Counted from the stretch's first letter, positions 13,401-26,058 are shown. The stretch: 64,000 nucleotides of DNA from Wuchereria bancrofti (GCA_005281725.1 SSBO01000013.1:119100-183099); one strand, 5' to 3'. Numbers and translations are program-made. The notes: generated by a model from the sequence alone, not told the origin.

Positions 13401-15930
13401 TTTTGCAACGTCAGAACGTCAAAACAAACCTGCCCTGCCTTTCCGTGACCAAGACGTGGACGTCCCTTCGATCGTATTTGTGGCGTCGAAGATTCATTCT
13501 AAATTTTAAACCGTTCTTAACTCTCATAACTTACATCATTCAACTTTTGCACCAAATCTCAGTTCTTGCTCGTTTTTGATGAAAATATTTCTTAAAATGA
13601 ATGAATCACATAACTTACAGACAAATCCTGTGCATTTAACTCATATTTGCTGTCCTCCAACAATGGAGCCTTTTCGACATCACCACACACAACCCCAATG
13701 ATGTAATCCATACGATCCTTTACTGCCTGAAAGTTATACCTGTATTATGAAAGACATCATGGTGATCCTAAAAAAATAGTTACAGCAGCAAAATATACCA
13801 ATTCAATATTTTCAGCCTCCATATTTGCCATCAATTCCAGCACAGGAGCTGAGTCATATCCAATCTCTTCCGACCCATCAGACGATTCTTCCGTCTCAAG
13901 AAAATCATCGGATAATGGACTCAAGCTTCGTCCCCGCATTAGTACTATCTTAAACAAGAAATTTCCGGAAGTGAAATTAATGAAAGTCTGTTAAAGCTTT
14001 ATTACAGTTGCGTATCAAGCTCAAACCATAGGTAATAGGTAAAAGCAAAATAATTTTCTACCTTTGCCTGCTTCCCCTTTCGGCCTCGTTTAAGTTCTTC
14101 TGATGTCGAACGTGCTGTAACGTGTTCCTGATAATACTGTTCATGCGCACTTTTCAGATGTTCGATCAGTGCAGTGTAACTGAAATATTAGCAACAGTGT
14201 ATGACAAACATCTTTATCAGTTATAGATGAGTGTCACCAGATGCATTTGAATACTTATAATCAGCAACAACACGCACGTCTGAAATTCAAAATCACATAG
14301 ATAACATGGGATTCGCTTGTTCGATGTAGCACGGCGATTATGTTTTACAGTAAGATGATATGCAAACGTGAAGAGTGATGAAAACGGTTGCTTTTCCTTG
14401 CAATCACTGTGTGAGCAAGTAAGCAAGCTCAAATCAACCATCATTGTTTGATATTTGCCCATACGTTCCAAGATTTTAAGCTGAAATTGCAAAAAACATT
14501 AAAAAGATTTACAAGTCATGCAATTTGATCTCCAAGAAGAAAATAAAATAAAATACTTCTTCGGTTCCAACTTTCCGTGCGACACCATTCTTTGAGCTAT
14601 CACCTTTACGATTTCGCAAATTCATTTCTCGATATCGACTTGAATTGTCTTGGGGAATAACAACCGCAACACGATCTGGTGGTACCGTATCCACTGTTAC
14701 CAATGCATGAGGGATTGATTCCATGATCTGGAAAGGTTTATCTCATTCATATTTTGGTTTGAATTTCTTTTAATTCAATTTTTTCAACTCCATCCCACTA
14801 TTCATAAAAATCCATAAAAATAAAAGAAAGAAAGGGAACTGCGCAAAGCCACCTGTTGTCCTTCTACGAATGTTGTTGTTGCCACATCACGAGAGATACG
14901 GGGAAGTGTGTGCAATTCCAATTTGTGCTGTAAACAAATCCATAACAAAATGGAATTCAAATTAAAGACTGGCAGAAATTTATAACCTATCTTCCTCCCT
15001 CTTTTTCGTCTTCATATATATCACATATCCCGACATTATTAATAAATGATACAACTAGTCGTTACAAACAGACAAACTTCCGAATTCGGTAGTGACAATG
15101 CATAGTGTTTTATCCGCTTGTTGACAACGTTGATAAGATTTGTTCGCTTGAGAATGCCTTTGGCACGTTTCGGCGGCTGTGAATCGGTTTTCGTGCCGGA
15201 CGACGTTCCTGCCTCTCCTTTATTCTGCTGTTGTGGTGATGCTCCTTCCTTTCTACTTTGGTCGCCATCTCGAAGTTCTAAAAGGTTTCCTTATTTGATA
15301 AGTTGATAATTATCCTTATTTGATAACAGATATAACTATGGAAAGATCGATCAAAAAATCACTCTTAGTGCAAGGCGTAATTTTAACTGACAATGGCTTC
15401 AGTGTCACGACAAATTCCTCGTCACTTTTTCGACTTTTCCTTGATTTTTGAATTGAATGAGATCCCAACAGCTTTTAAAGAAAGTGCTTACCCGCAAGCG
15501 CTTTTTCCGCAAAATCTAAAGCCACAGCACTGAAAGCCGACGCAACAGTCGAACGTAATGTACGGCAATAGACGCGTTTGTGTGTCAGATAATTCAAACT
15601 ACTTCGAAAGATATTACCACAGCAACTGTAACTTCACTATTAAAAATCAACATTTTATTTCACAGTTCTTTTCAGAAAAAAAAAATTAAAAAATCGAGAA
15701 GTCCATGCAATAGAATTTGCAAATGAGATTTAATTGGTTGGAAATTTCTTAAGACAATGACAAAAATGAACTCACCGACATTCGAAAAGAACATTGCATT
15801 CGTTTGCCAATAAATTTTTCACTTCAACGGTTGAGCTGTTGTATATATCTATTAAACCATCAACACCATCAGATCCTCCGGTTGGTATGGAAGGTTGTTG
15901 AAGGCCCAAGTCATCAACACTCCGCGACAT
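10434..15930 (-). CDS. ZNF800-like C2H2 zinc-finger protein, copy A (complete)
   Basis: Probably a nuclear DNA-binding regulator; its targets cannot be read from sequence. I read 21 minus-strand exons: 15930-15776, 15625-15492, 15277-15078, 14927-14853, 14727-14557, 14480-14278, 14179-14062, 13948-13784, 13726-13619, 13498-13430, 13327-13208, 13140-12997, 12914-12832, 12669-12418, 12325-12214, 12126-12048, 11970-11819, 11623-11441, 11203-11015, 10803-10738, 10595-10434. Phases close to 979 residues. The N-terminus (VKNLLANECNVLFECRCC, then FRSSLNYLTHKRVYC) resembles the N-terminal finger of vertebrate ZNF800. Further C2H2 fingers: C267-C272-H287-H292, C304-C307-H320-H325, C830-C833-H846-H850 and C858-C861-H874-H879. 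Basic AT-hook-like motifs lie at about 454-460 (KGRPRLG) and 523-534 (KKRGRGRRPKPR). Long Ser/Thr/Pro-rich segments lie between. Two fingers are split by introns. Family assignment is by recalled similarity; exon structure is firm. Confidence 0.82.
11241..12893. repeat. duplication block 1, copy A
   Basis: Appears base-for-base identical to 31714-33366 (constant offset 20473), including introns. It carries exons 14-18 and most of exon 13 of the zinc-finger gene. The borders are abrupt: on the left, exon 19 is badly decayed in copy B; on the right, exon 13 begins to differ within a codon. Confidence 0.9.
13488..14800. repeat. duplication block 2, copy A
   Basis: Appears identical to 34076-35388 (offset 20588), covering exons 5-9 and the start of exon 10 with all introns between. 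Both sides pass abruptly into diverged sequence (12894-13487 and 14801-15889). Confidence 0.9.
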
Positions 15931-18900
15931 ATCTTTTTGTACTTGTCGATATTATTGATATTTGCAAAAGACTACAAAAACAAAAAGAAAGAAGCAATTT
16001 TAATTTGATTTCCAAATAAATAAAAAACCCAAAACATCTTATAAATTTCATTGCTAACGAATGCTTATTCAATTTCCAACAATTTTTTACTACCAAATTT
16101 TGGTACATTTACTTGAATTGACTCATTTCCTTCTTTTTCCTACAATTTTGTAAGAATTACATTTCTCTCTGCAACATACACCATGAGAATCATCCAAGAA
16201 ATTGAAATTCTAGGGCACTACTAAAGATATACATTTCGGGATATTGTGATTTCATACTGCGACATGCGATCAACTTACCGTATACCAGCCTCAGTGAATC
16301 GGAATTTGTATTATGTAAGTGAGGATTTCCGGAAGAGAGGAATACAGTTCGATATGAATAAGGACGAATTAAATTTCAGGAAATCGCAAAGGTATGTTTT
16401 ATTCGCTAACGAAAGCAAAATAAACACCGCACTGCAAAAGAGGGAATATTGAATATGCATAACTTGATCAGTAAGAACAAGAACGGAAGATACGATATGA
16501 CTAGAATAAATTCTGGAAATAGAAGTATTCTGGAATTCAAAAAAAAAAGAAAAAAGCACTAAGATTAAAATGACAGTGGATATCAATAAGAATTCATAAG
16601 ATTTGAATAGGTAAAGTGACCTCTTTCCATCCTTATCATGAAATTAAGATCAACTAAACGTAATGAAGTAAATTAGAGTAATATTATTCACTTCACAAAT
16701 AATACCAGTTATTTACGTATTAAATCAAAGTAATAAGCTTTTCGACGACCTAATTAACTGTTACAATACAATAGGAATGAATATTTTTAAAAAACCAAAA
16801 ATAGTTTCAATTATTGAGATTAATGAAACTAATGAAAATTAACCGTTAAATGTAAAGGTGGAATAAAATAGAGCAGAAGTATGAATAATGAAGTCATGTC
16901 GTTGATAGTATCAACATGAGCAAAGAGTTACGAAGAAATTTAAGCCTGAAATTCATGCTATTACATCTGAAATGAAAATCGATTGTAGATGTTTCCTGAA
17001 TGATAACATTGATGGATGATGATATGTTGTTAAGGGTTATCATAAATTACAGTATAAGTAAATTAGGATTATCATGATGATCAATCATAGAAAGAAAACG
17101 GTCCCTAATACATTTAACATGAATCATAATTGATAAGAGGAGAAATCAAAAAGTGGATTTTATGGAAAATTATGATTGATAAACTATTGAACAAATTTCC
17201 AGTTAGCATTAAACATGCTTCAAAGAACGAAAAAGAAGTCTATGTTATTAGTATGTAGATTTTTAGTCGAGAGTTCTCAGTCTTATCCATATTTTGCTAT
17301 GACAAAGATAAATGTATTCTTATCAATGCTTTAATTACAACAAAAAAAAACAGTAGTTTACTAGTTAATAAATTAGTTGAACAAAAATATAGAATGCAAA
17401 TGTTTTTGGTATGCCAAATGATCGAACATTTTTTTTTTCTGGGTATAAGCAAAAATTGATAATATATCTATCTTGGCTACAAATAAACATTAGTATCACG
17501 GGCTTACAAGAAATGTAAAAAATTGATAGAAGAATTTTCTTGCAAACAAATCTGAACTTGCTTAACTGAAATTGAAAATGAATTATTCACTTCATTTCAT
17601 TTTGCACTTATTTTCTTGTTTTTTTGGAAAAGAGAAAAATTTGCTCGAATAATCGAATTATCAACTCTTTCAAATTAAGACAGCCAATCAGTCGTAATAG
17701 TAGATAAGGTTGTTAAACATTTAACATAATTACCACATTTTTCTAAAATAACCTATCTATTATGATTCCCTTAGAACAATAATAAAAAGGATGATGAAAA
17801 AATGAAAGTGAGAAAGAGAGAGAGTGTTAAGCTGCAATGAGTTAGAAAATTCAAATTTGCGCAATTATTATGAATCTTGAAATGTCCCAAAAAGTCGATA
17901 TTTCTGCATCAATATCTCGTCATTACGATATTTGATTTATTTGAAGCAGTGGATTTTATCTTTGAAATTATTGATTGATTAAATACATTTCACTGGAAAA
18001 TTGAGTTGAAATGACAAATGAAGTTGCATATCAATCTAAACTATATGTTAACATTTGAAATAATGAAGGTAAAATATGAAGAAAGATGGCAAAGTAAAGT
18101 ATTCAAAGAATTAATTTTCATAATAATCTTTTGATATATTTTGTCAATAGATAAGCAAAATAATTTTATAAGTATTACTATTTCTTTTTTTCTCTATCCA
18201 TTCTATAATTCAACTAATAACAGTAATGAAAATAGCAACAATTTTTAACTAACTAATTAATTAATCAAAATTAAAGTATTATCGGTAAGACCAATTGCAT
18301 AGAGAGAATTGGTACATACTGTCGCGTAATAAACCATTGTACAACAAACGATAATCATTTGAAACACTACACAATATACAAAGAAGGAGGAGGAGGAAAA
18401 AAAGCACTGGGGGATAGCAGAAGACGAAATGTTAGAGTAAATTGTAATCGAGGATGAAAAATAATTGGAATTTTATTGCTGAAATACTGGAATCAATAAT
18501 TCGCATATAAAGCTACAAAAATGAGATGAAAGATTTTTCAAGTCAAAGAAGTATAAATTTTTAGTACTGACAGTAGAATTATTCTATTGCATAACACTTT
18601 ACACATTTCACATTCATCATCTGTCAGGAAATAAAATTTGGCAATGCAACAGATAAATTAAGTAAGTAATATGGAATTGACAGGAATAAAGTGTCGGTAT
18701 ATGGCACCACCGAGAATACGTAGTTACCGATCAAATAGACGAATATGGAATATTAAGTTAAATATGTATATATATATATAATATGGAATATTAAGTCAAG
18801 GTAAGCGATAATCACTCCAACTGCTGCATAATGCCATCAAGAAAACATAGGTAAGAGTTGACCCTTGTCCACTCCTATCCTTCACTTCCTTTCTCCTCAC

Positions 18901-20848
18901 ATCCGCCTCATTTCTATCACAAACTTCCATGTCAATTATTTAACAATAAGTGAAAAAGCGTGAAACATGATGTTATCGAATAAAGAAATACATATTTTAT
19001 ACTACTTAACCAATCAATCTTAAAACGGTCTTACATGAATTAGAATTTTATGATTTTGAACAGTTTACACTCTACGTATGCAATATTTGGAAGAAATGAA
19101 AAAGATAAATAAAAAAAGTTTGATTAAAAATTAAATCGATACTGTTATTTAAGCGAGGACACTGATATTACGGAAGCCGGAAATATTACTAACAAAAAGT
19201 AACTATTTCATACATATATTAATAATCTATGCTAACCGTTAAAAACCAGTGTTCCGAAAAGTGGAGACCTACTCGGAATCTCGAAAGTTTGACAATGAAA
19301 ATACCTATCAGAAGCTTATGAGAATTTCTCGGGGAGAGCAATTGACGAATAGTCCCGAAATTGCAGAAGGAAAATTTGTTTATTCAGTAGTTTTTGTCTT
19401 AAAGTGACCATTGCGTCGTTGTTAATCAGAATCGATCAATACTGCTATAATATTAATACTCTAAGATACTTTCATGTTCACAAAACATTCATCAATGAGA
19501 AGTTTGTAGGGCATTGGTACCAAACTTATATGAATTGATAAGAATTGGACATCGGTACCAAAATAAAAGTCACAGAAATCATTTACTTTGAACTCATTCC
19601 CCAAATTAATTTTGCATAATTTCGATAACTTTTTCCGTCCCACTTTTCAGTAAGTCAACGTCAAATGTTAACGTGTGAACGTCTTATACAATACAATTTA
19701 GTGCTACGTGCAATCAGTGTTGAAAGTGTTACTTAATGAGCATACCTGAAAAAGTGAGTCTTAGAGAAAAATATTATTTTTCTTACATGTATCACACGCA
19801 TCACAATTCACAACTACGTAAGAATAACTTAGTGTTACAATTACAAGAATAAACTGGTAATTCAATTCCAATTTAATTCTTATCTCACTCAGAAGTATTC
19901 AACTTCATATCGCACTAAATTCCGAGATTTAAATTGTGCGCTTTCGGGGAATTTGTAACCAACGAGCGAGCTCCAATATGCAAACTGCCTGTACTACTGA
20001 AATGGACTTGAAATTAATTTTGGGCGCTTCACTGTTCTTCTCGGTATTAACCAGTAATTGGAATGTAAAGGAGCTAACGAAATCTCAAAAATGATAAGTG
20101 AACTCAGATTCCGAAAAAATAATCCGACAAACATTAAAGGTCAAGTAAATATTGCTAAGTTTCATCCTACAATCAAATCAGAAACCGTCTTTTGGCGGAA
20201 AGAAGTAATTCCGCTTTCCATTTAATGAGTACAATTAATGCTAAAATGTAGAATATTTCCGCGAGGCATCTTTTGTATAATCCGAAAACTTTTTTCATTT
20301 TTAATTTATTCGCGAATAGCATTTATTTTATACGACGCACTACACACTTAAAGAGTAAAGATAACCAATTAGTGATCTTATCAGACAATTGTATCAATGG
20401 AAAGATAAGAGATACGTTTGGCTGAGGTTTAGGTAATCAAGGAGCCTATGCATTAAATTATTTATCCGTTCGATGATTTAGGGATTTCCGAGCAGAAATA
20501 AAAAAAAGAAGCTAAGTTAGTTTTATATTATCGATGGTATGAAGTGTTTCCACTCTCACATTTTTATTGAAGTACATTTTAATTAAGCAAAGAATTTTCT
20601 ACAACACGGAAATATATTCTCTAAGAATTTATTAATTAATTATCAAAGAAAATGCAGGATGTGCAACAACTGTATAAAGTCATGCATATTCCATATTCCA
20701 ACAAATGTAACAAAAATTACAGACCACATATAGCCTAAATCTATACTATTCATATCAGTTCATTTGTTTTAATTGAACTACTTCAGTTGAAAATCACAAA
20801 CTTTTTTACGAACACTTAACACCATATCAACATTTTAACATTATTTTA
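15890..20848. repeat. duplication block 3, copy A (5' end and 5' flank)
   Basis: Nearly identical to 36522-41478 over about 4.96 kb. I find only a few differences, clustered between about 16466 and 16525: two single-base deletions and three substitutions. From about 16530 to 20848 I see none, even in homopolymers and the TATATA tract near 18767. It starts inside exon 1 and contains the putative promoter but no recognisable gene. The right end at 20848 is sharp. Confidence 0.9.
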
Positions 20849-21753
20849 CAGTTGATTATTGTTAAAAGGATTTCATGTCTAAGTTAAATTTTCTTAATTG
20901 AAACGCTAATCAATAATCACTAAAATAATGATTAATTGAAACGCCAATCAATAACCAACCAATAATCACTTTAGCAGACAATAACAAGTAAATCTTTTTA
21001 TTAACAAAAATTCTTTCAATTCCTGCACAAATTTTCACTTCAATTAAAATAATATCTCGATAGCTTCTCGTTAATTTCACTCTCATTTTTCCTAAATCCT
21101 GCAATTCTTCAGTACGTCTCTCATATCATACTTCTTAGATAGTTTCAACTTTACAGAATAGAATTTAGCCGATGAAATGATTTGATATGATTCATGTTGG
21201 TTGCATTCATTTCGCTAATAAATTTGTGTCAAGTAATTAAGTAAACTTTCCTACTTAACTTTTCCCTTTCCGTCCCACTTACATTAGTAAGCGTATTTCT
21301 TTATCACGTAAAGTTGATATTTGGTATATATATGTTAAACGTAAGAGTATTCATCTGGCGAAGTCATATCACTTATTGAAATGTTAAATTCTTAATCGTC
21401 ACATCCCAGGCTCTCAGGCAAACCTATGTTAAGCAGTGTAAGCACTCTATCATTTCATTCCGGGGCGGAATTCCGTCCAGTTTACATTAGTAAATGTACT
21501 TCTTTCGTTTCTTGTTGGACTTTCTATGAAATTCAGACAGGAAAAGCTAGTGTGATTGTGAAGTGGATTTTTGGATTTTTTTTCTTCGAAACTTTTCTTT
21601 TAATTGTAATTTGATTGATGAATGTTTAAATTGTAATTCAATCTTGCAAGCTTTACGTATTTTTCTTCTTCACATTTCATTGAGATAAATCAATTTTTGA
21701 ATATATTTAGTTTTACTTAACTCTTTTCATAAATGATAATATTTATAGTTGTG
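15931..21753. other. gene-free 5' flank of copy A and spacer to ELP4
   Basis: No convincing gene. The segment about 19140-20300 has visibly more G+C than its surroundings and contains a repeated ATTGGTACCAAA / ATCGGTACCAAA motif at 19514 and 19550, but I could not identify terminal inverted repeats or a transposase. Just past the duplication border, 20895-20968 has an imperfect repeat of TTGAAACGC(T/C)AATCAATAA. A short repeated motif with TTACATTAGTAA lies at about 21271-21330 and 21475-21515. Confidence 0.5.
15975..16278 (-). promoter_or_regulatory. putative 5'-UTR intron of zinc-finger gene A
   Basis: On the minus strand a strong donor (GTAAGTTG) reads from about 16278, and a TTTTTGTAG acceptor ends near 15975, about 45 bases before the ATG at 15930. 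Together they could bound an intron in the 5' untranslated region, or the acceptor may be a trans-splice site. The same sequence exists upstream of copy B near 36607-36910. Confidence 0.35.
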
Positions 21754-23350
21754 ATGGCTGGAATACGTTCAGATGTTATGCTAAGAATACCGGGAACGAA
21801 TATGCGATCACGTTATCCAGAAATATCAGTGGGTTGTGCAGCGATAGATGCATTAATAGGTGGTGGTATACCACTTTCTTCACTTTATATCATCGATGAG
21901 AATAAAAGTCGAGGCTATGCAACTATCCTTAGCAAATATTTTAGCGCTGAAGGTTAACTAAATTAAATTTTAATAATATTGGAATGGAACATGTAACAAG
22001 GATTTAGTACTGTTAAGACTGCTCAGAAGTGTAGTATGTTCACTCTTGGTGATATAACTCAATGTAAACTAGTGCGCTTAATTTATTAGTATTATTATTA
22101 GTATTTCTTTCATTTCTGAAATTCAATTTAATTCTTGTTTTATTCTTAGTAACTAATATGTTTTAAAAAAGTTTAAGAAGGTATAATCATTTAGGTATAT
22201 TTTGCGATCATTCATTGTTTGTTGCAAGCACAAGTCGTAGTCCACGAGAACTATTGGAAGATTTACCGGATCGAATAAATGTTATGGATGAGATTACTTT
22301 GAAGGATGATGTAGAGAGACCCGAAGATTCAACAATGAAAATTGCATGGCGTTATTCAACTGTCCCAAAATTGGATTCATCACTATCTTGTTCTCGTCGT
22401 GAACATCCACAATATGATTTAGCGAAAAAAATGGATCGCAAAAAAATGGAAACATGCAACATTTCGTTCTTCCCCGATAACACGAAATCACAAGATGAAT
22501 TATCTAGTTATAATGATCTTTATAAGCAGATACAGCAAAAACTTATGGAAGATGAGTATTCGGCTACTTCTTTGAAGTCCAATAAACGTGTCTTGCGTAT
22601 AGTCATAGAAGGTGAGCGAAATTTTCTAAACGATATTTTTCTGTTATTCTTTTGATTCCCAATAACGATAACTAAAGTCGCTTAGGTGTTGGTGGTCCTT
22701 TTTGGCTAGATCCTGAAAATGATTTAAAGTTTGTTGCTCATTTGCGTACTGTGTTATGCTCCTACTATGCTGTTGCGATGTTAATTATTAACTCGAGTGG
22801 GTTACCGGATGAACGAAAGGTTTGTTTGTTTATTTTGAGTTAAAAATGTAGAATTTATTGTTAAGATTTTTTTTTACACTCCTACTTGAGCTACCTTTCG
22901 CATTGATCGTGGACTTGCCGTATTATCTGCTAATTCATTGTGATATATAGTAAGCCCACTTGAAATTGTTGCCAATTTTTTTTGTATCGTTTGAATAAAT
23001 TTTTTATGTCGAAGTTCGATGATTTGTATTGTTTAAAAAAGTCCCGAGTTTAACTTGTGTTTAAGGAAAGACTTTATGCGTATGGTGACTTAGTGATTCA
23101 TTTGGATGCTGTAGAAGATGACGATACCATGGAGAAGTTTGGCGACCGTTTCGATGGCTATTTCCGTTTGTTGAAGCTTCCAAATATGGCATCGATTGCA
23201 ACACACTGTCCAGCAAGTAGTGATCTTATTTTTCAACTCCAGAAGCGAAAATTTGTTATTAGGATTTTACATTTGCCACCAGCACTTGATGATGATGATA
23301 GAAAGAAAAATTCTGGCCCAAACTGTCAAGAAATTTTAAAATCCTTTTGA
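21754..23350 (+). CDS. ELP4: Elongator complex subunit ELP4 (PAXNEB family)
   Basis: ELP4 forms, with ELP5 and ELP6, the RecA-like hexameric ring of Elongator, needed for modification of wobble uridines in tRNA. Four exons: 21754-21952, 22195-22611, 22686-22819, 23066-23350; phases close to 344 residues, somewhat shorter than the human protein. Family marks include the N-terminal RIPGTN, VGCAAIDALIGGGIPLSSLY and IIDE segment, GIFCDHSLFVAS after the first intron, IAWRY followed by a variable loop, VGGPFW, the LRTVLCSYYAVAMLII helix/strand, and the C-terminal LKLPNMAS...LQKRKF...ILHLPP. As in other ELP4 proteins there is no classical Walker A motif. A TTTATAG acceptor lies just upstream of the chosen ATG; an in-frame ATG at 21733 precedes it and is probably intronic. 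AATAAA occurs at 23567. Confidence 0.9.
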
Positions 23351-24052
23351 TATTCCGGTGATAAAATATTGGTGACTTATTGTTTCTTTATATGGTAACA
23401 GTAAATTTAGTAATCGTAGTCCATGTTATTTTACATTGTTATTGTTTCTTTTGTTTCCCGATATGTTCATATGTATAAAATTTTCATTTATTGACATTGA
23501 TACTGCTGTTCACTGACTTCCCATTCAGGAAATTATTTTTTCTAGTTTCCATCTTTTCTATTTTCTAATAAATGAAAAAAAGCGACAACTTCTTGGAATA
23601 ACGGAGATTGATCTTTTTTTCGGTATTGGAAGAAATTACAAACAACGATTTGTAGTAAGCAGAAATGGTTAAAACAGTGTGAATTTCGAATTTTTGTGTA
23701 GGATGTGGTTAGTAAGACAACAGTGTTTTATATATGTATGGGGTCGATCCATTAATCTACTAAATTTGGCATTTCTGAACCAGGCAGGAAGGCTCGTTTT
23801 CTGTTTTTGTTTTTCTTTTTGTGTTATTTGATTTCTTAGGGATATTTCATATAAAGGTTGCTGGTCTCAGATAATTAAAAATTCTACTGAAGAAAGTGGT
23901 TATTGATTGTTATCATTAAAAAGAATGACGATGGAATGTGAGATTTTCTGCGCATTTTTTCTTTAAGCTCTTCAGAATTTACTGCTTTTTGTATTCTATT
24001 TGCATGATTTCTTGATTTATTTAGACGTAAGAGTTGTGACACATCGAGTGAA
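23351..24052. other. spacer between ELP4 and MTG1
   Basis: About 700 bases without a recognisable gene. It contains a possible poly(A) signal for ELP4 (AATAAA at 23567-23572) and, at its right end, a TTTATTTAG acceptor about 29 bases before the MTG1 start. Confidence 0.6.
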
Positions 24053-26058
24053 ATGCCAAGGGTACAATGTCGAGAACGTTATCAGTTGCCTGTGAAATTT
24101 GATTTCCGTGTCTGGTTTCCCATGCATATGTCTATACAGCTGAAACGTATGATCGGTAAATTGAGAACAGTTGATCTTATCGTTGAAGTAGGTACTTTAA
24201 ATAGTCTGAGTTGCTAATCTTAAAGAATTGCTACTCCCTACTACAAAATTGTTATCTCTTCTGATGATGAACCAATACTTCACAGTTGTAGTATCGATAA
24301 GTGTTTCAAGCAGTTCATTTTTCAAATGTGATATCCAATCTCATTTTTTTTTTTAAATTTCTAGGTACATGATGCTCGAGTGCCAATCACTGGACGTAAC
24401 CCTCAGTTTTATTCGTCTTTATATGCCGTAAGACCACATATTCTTGTAATGAATAAAATGGATCTTATTAATGAGAATTTAAGGTTTGAATATTTACATA
24501 AGTGTTCATAATGTTTCAGATCCTCTCAACTTTGCTAGAATTACTATTAGTACGATTTCTCATTGACTTTACATGAATTACAGTGTAATCTGTTAAGATG
24601 GATTCAAATTCTGATCTGATCATAAACGACTTCACTCATTTTTCTTTCTCCAACTATTATGAAATTGCAATTTAAGAAAACCAATCGAAGATTATTATCG
24701 TGATAACGGTATAACGAATTTAGTATGGACAAATTGTAAAAAACGTCTCAAGAAACCACTCGTAGACTTACAAAATATGATGTTACGATGTCTTCGTGAA
24801 GAACCACGTTTCAATCGAACTGTAAAAACAGAATACCAGGTTGATGTTCCCGTTATGTTTCCGTTATGTAAGTAACTTCATCAACCAGCTGTTAAGAAAT
24901 TTATTGTTGAAATAAGTAATTTTACTGCTGTCATTGAAAATTTCCCTCTACAGATTAATAGTCAACTATATCAGCAACGATTAAAGAATATATTATCGTA
25001 ATTAAGCGCAATTCAAGAGTCAACGCATGTTTTGAGTTCTTAATATTTTCACTTGATCCTGCTTTGATGTGTGAAAAACTTCTTATGTTATAGGTTATGA
25101 TAGTAGGCATTCCTAATGTTGGCAAATCGTCACTGATCAACTCACTACGACTAACCAATCTTGGGAATAATCAGAAGGCTGTTGAGGAAGGTAAACCATT
25201 TCTCAGATTATGTCGAAGTTATTACTACTATAAAACATATTAGAAAACTTTTTTTTAGTGAGTCAGATTGTTTGAGAATTTAGAAAACGATATTTAATGC
25301 GAATTATGTCTCGTAGTTAAAAAGCATTTATCAGAGAGCATGATGTTGTCTAATTAATTTAGGAATTAGATTGTTTGCAGTTCAATAATTACACAACTGC
25401 TAGAATGTAAATATAGTTTGAAAAAAAAATGTGAACTATTTTAAAAATTTTAGGTAGTAGACCAGGAGTAACAGTACGTGTTCAAAATCGTGTACGAATT
25501 TTTGATCAACCACCAATATATATAGTGGACACACCGGGAGTATTGAATCCATTAGCACGAGATGCAGATGGTGCAATGAAATTGGCATTGTGCAATCTTA
25601 TCTTGGAAAGTGCTACACAAATTCACTATGTTGCTGACTATCTGTTGTACTGGTTAAACAAGTAAATTTAAATCTGTGTTTTTCAATAACTATATTTTAG
25701 AACTATCTAAGCCTACACTGAAGACAACAACTCAATAATATTTTTACTTGTACCAAAAATAAATTGCGAAGTGTCATCAGGGCACAATTCTGTGAAAAAT
25801 TGCAGGACAGGTGATTATTCTTATGTCGAAATTTTCAATCTGAAAAATGGGCCATCGGATAACATACACAAAGTGTTGTTGGATATATGTCAATCTAATG
25901 ATATTCGTTTTCAAAGCTATATTGCTGGACAACGAGCTGAACGATGGGACATTGATAGGGCAGCTAAATCGTTCACCAATATGTTTCGCAACAACAAACT
26001 ACGTAATCACTGTTTAGATATTGATCTTTTACTGGATTATATGAATAAAGATGAATAA
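24053..26058 (+). CDS. MTG1: mitochondrial ribosome-associated GTPase 1
   Basis: MTG1 is a circularly permuted GTPase (YlqF/RbgA type) that helps mature the large mitochondrial ribosomal subunit at the matrix face of the inner membrane. Six exons: 24053-24187, 24365-24483, 24677-24839, 25094-25190, 25454-25661, 25806-26058, giving 324 residues, close to the human protein. The permuted motif order is visible: G4 NKMD at 75-78, then G1 GIPNVGKSS at 144-152, G2 PGVT ending at Thr178, and G3 DTPG at 197-200. Other family segments are FRVWFPMHMS at the N-terminus, VHDARVPITGRNP, ADYLLYWLNK and the C-terminal AAKSFTNMFRNNKL. ELP4 lies 700 bases upstream on the same strand, so a loose operon is possible but unproven. 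Confidence 0.93.

Noticed and set aside
16246..16452. 68-codon plus-strand frame upstream of zinc-finger copy A, repeated at copy B
   Set aside because: It has no recognisable domain and lies in the flank; the minus strand here shows a better reading as a 5'-UTR donor. Its conservation is explained by the block duplication.
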